A DNA stretch of 8,687 nucleotides from NCBI GenBank assembly GCA_947380915.1, contig CANCSY010000128.1, positions 1-8,687 on the forward strand. Reading direction: 5' to 3'. Source of the DNA: Beijerinckiaceae bacterium (GTDB taxonomy: Bacteria > Pseudomonadota > Alphaproteobacteria > Rhizobiales > Beijerinckiaceae). Made by a program: the position numbers and the translations under genes. Positions 5,233-8,687 of this stretch are shown here, piece after piece; the first letter of the stretch is position 1, and each line of letters starts with the position of its first letter. Under the pieces are notes generated by a model. That model did not search any database. It saw only the letters and a program-made list of their open reading frames with translations, and was not told the DNA's origin.

Positions 5233-6534
5233 ATGAAGATGATGAACGCCGCAGCCATCGGGCTCGCGCTCGGGCTTGCCGCCACCGCCGCCCAGGCCCA
5301 GAGCAACCCCCGCTACATCCAGTTCCAGCCCAACGCCACCAAGGGCGCGCTTTATGTTCCCGACAGCGGGCCCGCTCCCACGGTCGCCTTTCTGACCGTG
5401 CATCGCACGTCGAATTTCATGAGCCTCATCGCCACGCGCGAACTCGCCAAACGGGGCTTCATGGTGCTTGGCATGAATCCGCGCTCGGACAATAACGAAG
5501 CCAGCGTGAATTTCGAAAACATCGCCGCCGACATCCGGCAGGGCGTCGATTTCCTGCGCAAGCAGCAGGGCATCACCAGGGTGATCCTGATCGGCCATTC
5601 GGGCGGCGGACCTTCGACGACCTTCTATCAGGCCACCGCCGAGAAGGGCCTCGAATTCTGTCAGGACCCGCGCAAGCTGACCCAATGCGGCAATGAACTG
5701 AAGGATCTGCCGAAGGCCGACGCCATGGTGCTGCTCGACGCCCATCCCGGCAATACCGTCAATTCCATGCGCAGCCTCAATCCTGCGGTTCTGGATGAAA
5801 ATGATCCGTCAAAGATCGACGCGGCCCTTGACCCCTTCAATCCGGCTAATGGCTTCAACCCCAATGGCCAGTCGGTCTATTCGGCGGAATTCATGGACCG
5901 GTATTTCAAGGCTCAGGCGGCGCGCATGAACCGGTTGATCGACAAGGCCGTGGCCATGCGCGAGGAGATCAAGCAGGGCAAGGGCAGGACGACCGACGAC
6001 GCGCCCTTCATCGTCTATCGCAATCGCGCCCGCATGATGGACTTCTCCATGAGCATCCATCCCGGAACCAAGGAGCCCCACAAGCTCATCAAGAATGACG
6101 GCACTGTCTCCACGCAGATCATCACGTCCGTGCGCGCCCCGGTCACCCAGAATGCGAAGCTGGACAAGACCCTGTCCAACGGCACGATGTTCCTGACGCT
6201 GACCTCGTTCCTCAGCGCCAACGCTATTCGCGCGAAGGACTCGATCGATGACATCGACTGGTGCTCGGCGAACAATTCGACGCCCTGCGCGCTGAAACAG
6301 ATCAGCGTGCCGCTGCTCATCACCGCCATGGGCGGGCACTATTTCATCCGCGACAACGAGATTCACTATGATGTCGCGGCCAGCAAGGACAAGGACTATG
6401 TGGTCGCCGAAGGGGCGGTGCATGGCATGACGGCTTGCGAGGAATGTTCCAAGGTGACGGGGCAGTCCTACGCGAATGTCACGAAGAACCTCTATGATTA
6501 CATCGCCAAATGGACCAACGAGCGCTTCAAGTAG
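5233..6534 (+). CDS. Secreted alpha/beta hydrolase, paralog B (intact-looking)
   Basis: 433 aa with a Sec signal peptide (1-23, cleavage at AQAQ|SNP). Core motifs: TVAFLTVHR (50-58), LIGHSGGG with nucleophile Ser123, VLLDAHPG (166-173), MGGHYF (366-371) and EGAVHG with candidate catalytic His397; Asp374 or Asp169 could be the acid. Six cysteines pair as in paralog A (143/152, 344/352, 402/405), the last as a CxxC, which fits a disulfide-stabilised periplasmic enzyme. The central 180-320 region is a large insertion relative to minimal hydrolases and may form the lid. AGAGGAA about seven bases upstream supports the start. The reaction is probably ester or amide hydrolysis, but no substrate can be read. 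It and paralog A look like a duplication that now flanks the Cys amidase gene. Confidence 0.88.
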   Translation: MKMMNAAAIGLALGLAATAAQAQSNPRYIQFQPNATKGALYVPDSGPAPTVAFLTVHRTSNFMSLIATRELAKRGFMVLGMNPRSDNNEASVNFENIAADIRQGVDFLRKQQGITRVILIGHSGGGPSTTFYQATAEKGLEFCQDPRKLTQCGNELKDLPKADAMVLLDAHPGNTVNSMRSLNPAVLDENDPSKIDAALDPFNPANGFNPNGQSVYSAEFMDRYFKAQAARMNRLIDKAVAMREEIKQGKGRTTDDAPFIVYRNRARMMDFSMSIHPGTKEPHKLIKNDGTVSTQIITSVRAPVTQNAKLDKTLSNGTMFLTLTSFLSANAIRAKDSIDDIDWCSANNSTPCALKQISVPLLITAMGGHYFIRDNEIHYDVAASKDKDYVVAEGAVHGMTACEECSKVTGQSYANVTKNLYDYIAKWTNERFK

Positions 6535-6588
6535 GCGGGGGCCCGTCGCAAGGCTCGGCCCGGATGCTGATTTGACCGTGACGCCTGA

Positions 6589-6617
6589 GCCGCCGGGGCG
6601 CGATCCCCGGCGGCTTT
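6589..6617 (+). terminator. Intrinsic terminator after paralog B
   Basis: GCCGCCGGGG / CCCCGGCGGC form a perfect 10-bp GC stem with loop CGCGAT, then TTT. It starts 55 bases past the paralog B stop and closes the hydrolase cluster. Confidence 0.75.
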
Positions 6618-6690
6618 GCCGTTCTGGCGGCACTCTCCGGTATTGGCTGCCAATTCATTGAATCCAATTGATGTTTTTCAAGCGTGGCCA

Positions 6691-6720
6691 TTGTCGGCGC
6701 GGCGATGGCGCGCTTATCCT
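6691..6720 (+). promoter_or_regulatory. Candidate promoter for usg
   Basis: TTGTCG (6691-6696) and TATCCT (6715-6720) are 18 bases apart and would start transcription near 6727, leaving a short leader with the GGAGG at 6742. It lies between the terminator and usg. Modest match to consensus. Confidence 0.3.
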
Positions 6721-6753
6721 GCCCTGGTGTCGAACTGATTTGGAGGCGATTCC

Positions 6754-7023
6754 ATGGCGTCCGCCGACTTCCGCGCACAGTTGCAGGGCTATGGCCTGAC
6801 GACCGCAGACATCCTCTACCACCTGCCCGATCACCCTGGCCTGCTGCAGCGCTTCGTCTGGCAGCGCTATGATCTGCACCCCCATTATCCGGAGTTGCGG
6901 CGCTTTCTGGATTTCTGGCGGGCCAGTCTGGACGGGCCGCTGCATTCGGTGCGCATCGCCCATGAACGGCTCATCAAGCCCGCCGAGTGGCGCCATGTGG
7001 ACGAAGAGTTCCGATTGCACTGA
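6754..7023 (+). CDS. usg: Usg-family protein
   Basis: 89 aa, full length for this small alphaproteobacterial family. Recognised by FRAQLQGYGLTTADILYHLPDHP near the N-terminus, FVWQRYDLHPHYPELRRFLDFW in the middle, and the C-terminal GPLHSVRIAHERLIKPAEWR with EFRLH at the very end (these are quoted in part for identification; no longer stretch is implied). It has no signal peptide or membrane segment and is rich in His and aromatic residues. Its biochemical role is not established. GGAGG seven bases before the ATG fixes the start. leuB follows 85 bases later on the same strand, so the two could share a transcript; only a weak 5-bp hairpin (7030-7042) lies between them. Confidence 0.85.
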   Translation: MASADFRAQLQGYGLTTADILYHLPDHPGLLQRFVWQRYDLHPHYPELRRFLDFWRASLDGPLHSVRIAHERLIKPAEWRHVDEEFRLH

Positions 7024-7108
7024 GCCCGAGCGCCCTGGGCGCCTTGCCATTCGCCTTCCGCCCCGCTAGCACTTCCGCGCGAAACCCCTTTCATGCGGAT
7101 GACACCTG

Positions 7109-8221
7109 ATGGCGACCCATAAGATTTTCCTGCTGCCCGGCGATGGCATTGGCCCCGAAGTGATGACCGAGGTGGAGAAGGTCGCGGCCTTCATGGGAGA
7201 GGCTGGCCTCGCCAGCTTCGAATTCGAGCGCGGCCTTGTGGGCGGCGCGGCCTATGACGCCCATGGCGCGTCGATCAGCGAAGAGCATATGGCGCTGGCT
7301 GAGGCCGCCGACGCGGTGCTGTTCGGCGCGGTGGGCGGCCCCAAGTGGGATGCGGTGCCCTATGACGTGCGCCCCGAGGCGGGTCTGCTGCGCCTGCGCA
7401 AGGATCTGGGTCTCTTCGCCAATCTGCGCCCGGCCATCTGCTATCCAGCGCTCGCCGACGCCTCCTCCCTCAAGCGCGAGATCGTCGAGGACCTCGACAT
7501 CATGATCGTGCGCGAGCTGACCGGCGGCGTCTACTTCGGCGAGCCCAAGCAGATCATCGATCTGGGCAATGGCCAGAAGCGCGGCATCGACACGCAGATC
7601 TATGACACCTACGAGATCGAGCGCATCGGCCGTGTCGCCTTCGAGCTGGCGCGCAAGCGCAACAACAAGGTCACCTCCTCCGAGAAGCGCAACGTCATGA
7701 AGTCAGGCGTGCTCTGGAACGAGGTGATGACCGCCCTGCACAAGCGCGAATTCCCCGACGTGCAGCTTGAGCATCAGCTGGCGGATTCCCTGGGCATGCA
7801 GCTGGTGCGCTGGCCCAAGCAGTTCGACGTGATCGTGACCGACAATCTCTTCGGCGACATGCTCTCGGACGTGGCGGCCATGCTCACGGGCTCGCTCGGG
7901 ATGCTGCCCTCGGCCTCCCTGGGCGAGACCAACCCCAAGACCGGGCAGCGCAAGGCGCTCTATGAGCCCGTGCATGGTTCAGCGCCCGACATCGCTGGCA
8001 AGGGCCTCGCCAATCCCATCGCCATGATCGGCTCCTTCGGCATGGCCCTGCGCTATTCCTTCGGTCTGGGCGAGGCCGCCGACATGATCGAAAAGGCGAT
8101 TTCGAACGTGCTGGCGTCGGGCCTACGCACCGCCGACATCAAGGGCGCCGCGACATCCTACGTCTCCACCACGGAAATGGGCGAGGCCATCGTCGCCGAG
8201 TTGAAGGCCCTCGCGGGCTGA
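7109..8221 (+). CDS. leuB: 3-isopropylmalate dehydrogenase
   Basis: 370 aa, normal length. LeuB oxidises and decarboxylates 3-isopropylmalate to 2-oxoisocaproate with NAD in leucine biosynthesis, as a cytoplasmic dimer. Visible features: GDGIGPE (11-17); substrate arginines R97, R107 and R135; catalytic Tyr142 (GVYFGEP) and Lys193 (EKRNVMK); metal-binding D226, D250 and D254 ([11 protein letters not shown]) with the spacing of the Thermus enzyme; NAD-site [14 protein letters not shown] (286-299). Nothing is missing or altered. The ribosome site is weak; the ATG is chosen from the conserved N-terminus. No leucine-rich leader peptide precedes it, so classic attenuation is not evident. The high-GC codon use is the best sample of host style in this window. 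Confidence 0.97.
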   Translation: MATHKIFLLPGDGIGPEVMTEVEKVAAFMGEAGLASFEFERGLVGGAAYDAHGASISEEHMALAEAADAVLFGAVGGPKWDAVPYDVRPEAGLLRLRKDLGLFANLRPAICYPALADASSLKREIVEDLDIMIVRELTGGVYFGEPKQIIDLGNGQKRGIDTQIYDTYEIERIGRVAFELARKRNNKVTSSEKRNVMKSGVLWNEVMTALHKREFPDVQLEHQLADSLGMQLVRWPKQFDVIVTDNLFGDMLSDVAAMLTGSLGMLPSASLGETNPKTGQRKALYEPVHGSAPDIAGKGLANPIAMIGSFGMALRYSFGLGEAADMIEKAISNVLASGLRTADIKGAATSYVSTTEMGEAIVAELKALAG

Positions 8222-8242
8222 GCCAGACCACGGAAACCAACC

Positions 8243-8272
8243 AGCCCCCGGTTTCGCGACCGGGGGCTTTTT
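8243..8272 (+). terminator. Intrinsic terminator of leuB
   Basis: AGCCCCCGGT / ACCGGGGGCT, a perfect 10-bp stem with loop TTCGCG, runs into a T-tract ending at 8272. It lies 21 bases after the leuB stop and abuts the stop codon of the convergent higA. No T-tract is present on the opposite strand. Confidence 0.9.
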
Positions 8273-8583
8273 CATGGGGTGACGGGGTTCAGTGGCCGCG
8301 CCCGCTCGATCCGCGCGCGCTCCAGCGGCGAGTCCAGCGCCTTCCACAGGTCGCTGCGCCGCTGCAGATTCAGCCAGAACTCGGGGCTGTTGCCGAAGAC
8401 GCGGGCGAGGATCAGCGCCGTGGAGGCGGTGACGGTGCGGCGCTCGTTGCACAGCTCGTTCACATGCTTGCGCTGCACGCCCATGGCCTCCGCAAGGGCG
8501 CCTTGGGTCAGGCCCATGGGCTCCATGAATTCCTCGATCAGAATTTCACCTGGCGTCGCGGGCTTGCGCTTTGTCGTCAACAT
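8272..8583 (-). CDS. higA: HigA-family antitoxin (XRE helix-turn-helix)
   Basis: 103 aa. HigA antitoxins bind and neutralise HigB, an mRNA-cleaving toxin, and repress their own promoter. The N-terminus PATPGEILIEEFMEPMGLTQ is the usual HigA opening; LTQGALAEAMGVQRKHVNEL (25-44) is the helix-turn-helix, followed by RTVTASTALILARVFGNSPEFW, typical of the family. Length is normal. The ATG at 8583 has AGGTGAG upstream, overlapping the toxin stop region; eight bases separate the two genes, in toxin-first order as in other higBA pairs. Autoregulation is expected from the family, but the promoter would be beyond the window edge. It converges on leuB. Confidence 0.93.
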   Translation of the reverse strand: MLTTKRKPATPGEILIEEFMEPMGLTQGALAEAMGVQRKHVNELCNERRTVTASTALILARVFGNSPEFWLNLQRRSDLWKALDSPLERARIERARPLNPVTP

Positions 8584-8591
8584 GGCTCACC

Positions 8592-8687
8592 TCACATATA
8601 CCGATGATCGTCCAGATAGAGGCCTCTCGCCTCCCCATGGCTGCTGTCCCACTGGAAGATCAATCTCCATTGCTTGTTCACGCGGAC
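8592..8687 (-). CDS. higB: HigB-family toxin, C-terminal part (cut by window edge)
   Basis: The last 31 codons are present; the gene continues off the right edge. The peptide VRVNKQWRLIFQW, then LYLDDHRYM at the end, matches the C-terminal strand pair of HigB/RelE-type mRNA interferases (I-R-hydrophobic-N-x-QWR-hydrophobic-x-F-x-W, later a D-x-H near the end). The frame ends TGA at 8594-8592, eight bases before the higA start, so the pair is surely one operon. Whether the toxin is intact cannot be judged from here. Confidence 0.85.
   Translation of the reverse strand, partial: VRVNKQWRLIFQWDSSHGEARGLYLDDHRYM

Noticed and set aside
7093..7122. Nine-codon ORF overlapping the leuB start
   Set aside because: Contains no leucine codons and no attenuator hairpin follows, so it is not a leu leader peptide.
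1..8687. CRISPR array, rRNA or full tRNA
   Set aside because: No regularly spaced repeats, no rRNA motifs, and the only tRNA-like sequence is the half at 852-898.

Overview
The window looks like chromosome of a GC-rich alphaproteobacterium, most likely Hyphomicrobiales (Rhizobiales). The evidence is a Usg-family gene beside leuB, an orphan Bug-type solute receptor, and GC-rich codon use on the right. The left ~850 bases are clearly more AT-rich and foreign in character.

Layout. (1) 1-898 is the right end of an integrated element. It holds a possible membrane-protein fragment at the left edge, a small exported protein of unknown function, a 5'-truncated tyrosine recombinase that overlaps it by one base, a tandem 10-bp repeat, and the 3' half of a tRNA-Thr(CGU) gene at 852-898 that reads as an attachment-site duplication. 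The intact tRNA-Thr is predicted beyond the left edge. (2) 899-1246 has no intact gene; it carries a decayed IS5-type transposase N-terminus on the minus strand. (3) 1247-6534 holds four plus-strand genes whose products all carry Sec signal peptides: a Bug receptor, an alpha/beta hydrolase paralog A, a choloylglycine-hydrolase/penicillin-V-acylase-like Cys amidase, and paralog B. Hairpins separate them, so they look like separately transcribed neighbours more than one tight operon. (4) 6754-8221 is housekeeping: usg then leuB, closed by a textbook terminator. (5) 8272-8687, minus strand, is a HigB-HigA toxin-antitoxin pair, with the toxin cut by the window edge.

The most interesting region is 2520-6534. 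Two co-linear secreted hydrolase paralogs flank a secreted N-terminal-nucleophile amidase. Paralog B has a recognisable nucleophile Ser (GHSGGG) and a candidate catalytic His (GAVHG). Paralog A keeps the Ser (GNSGGG) but has Thr where that His sits, and it also loses the GGHYF motif. Both keep the same six cysteines. One reading is a periplasmic module that captures (Bug) and cleaves (amidase, hydrolase) an unknown acylated substrate, with one hydrolase copy turned into a non-canonical or binding protein. The shared substrate is inference; the residue differences are directly visible.
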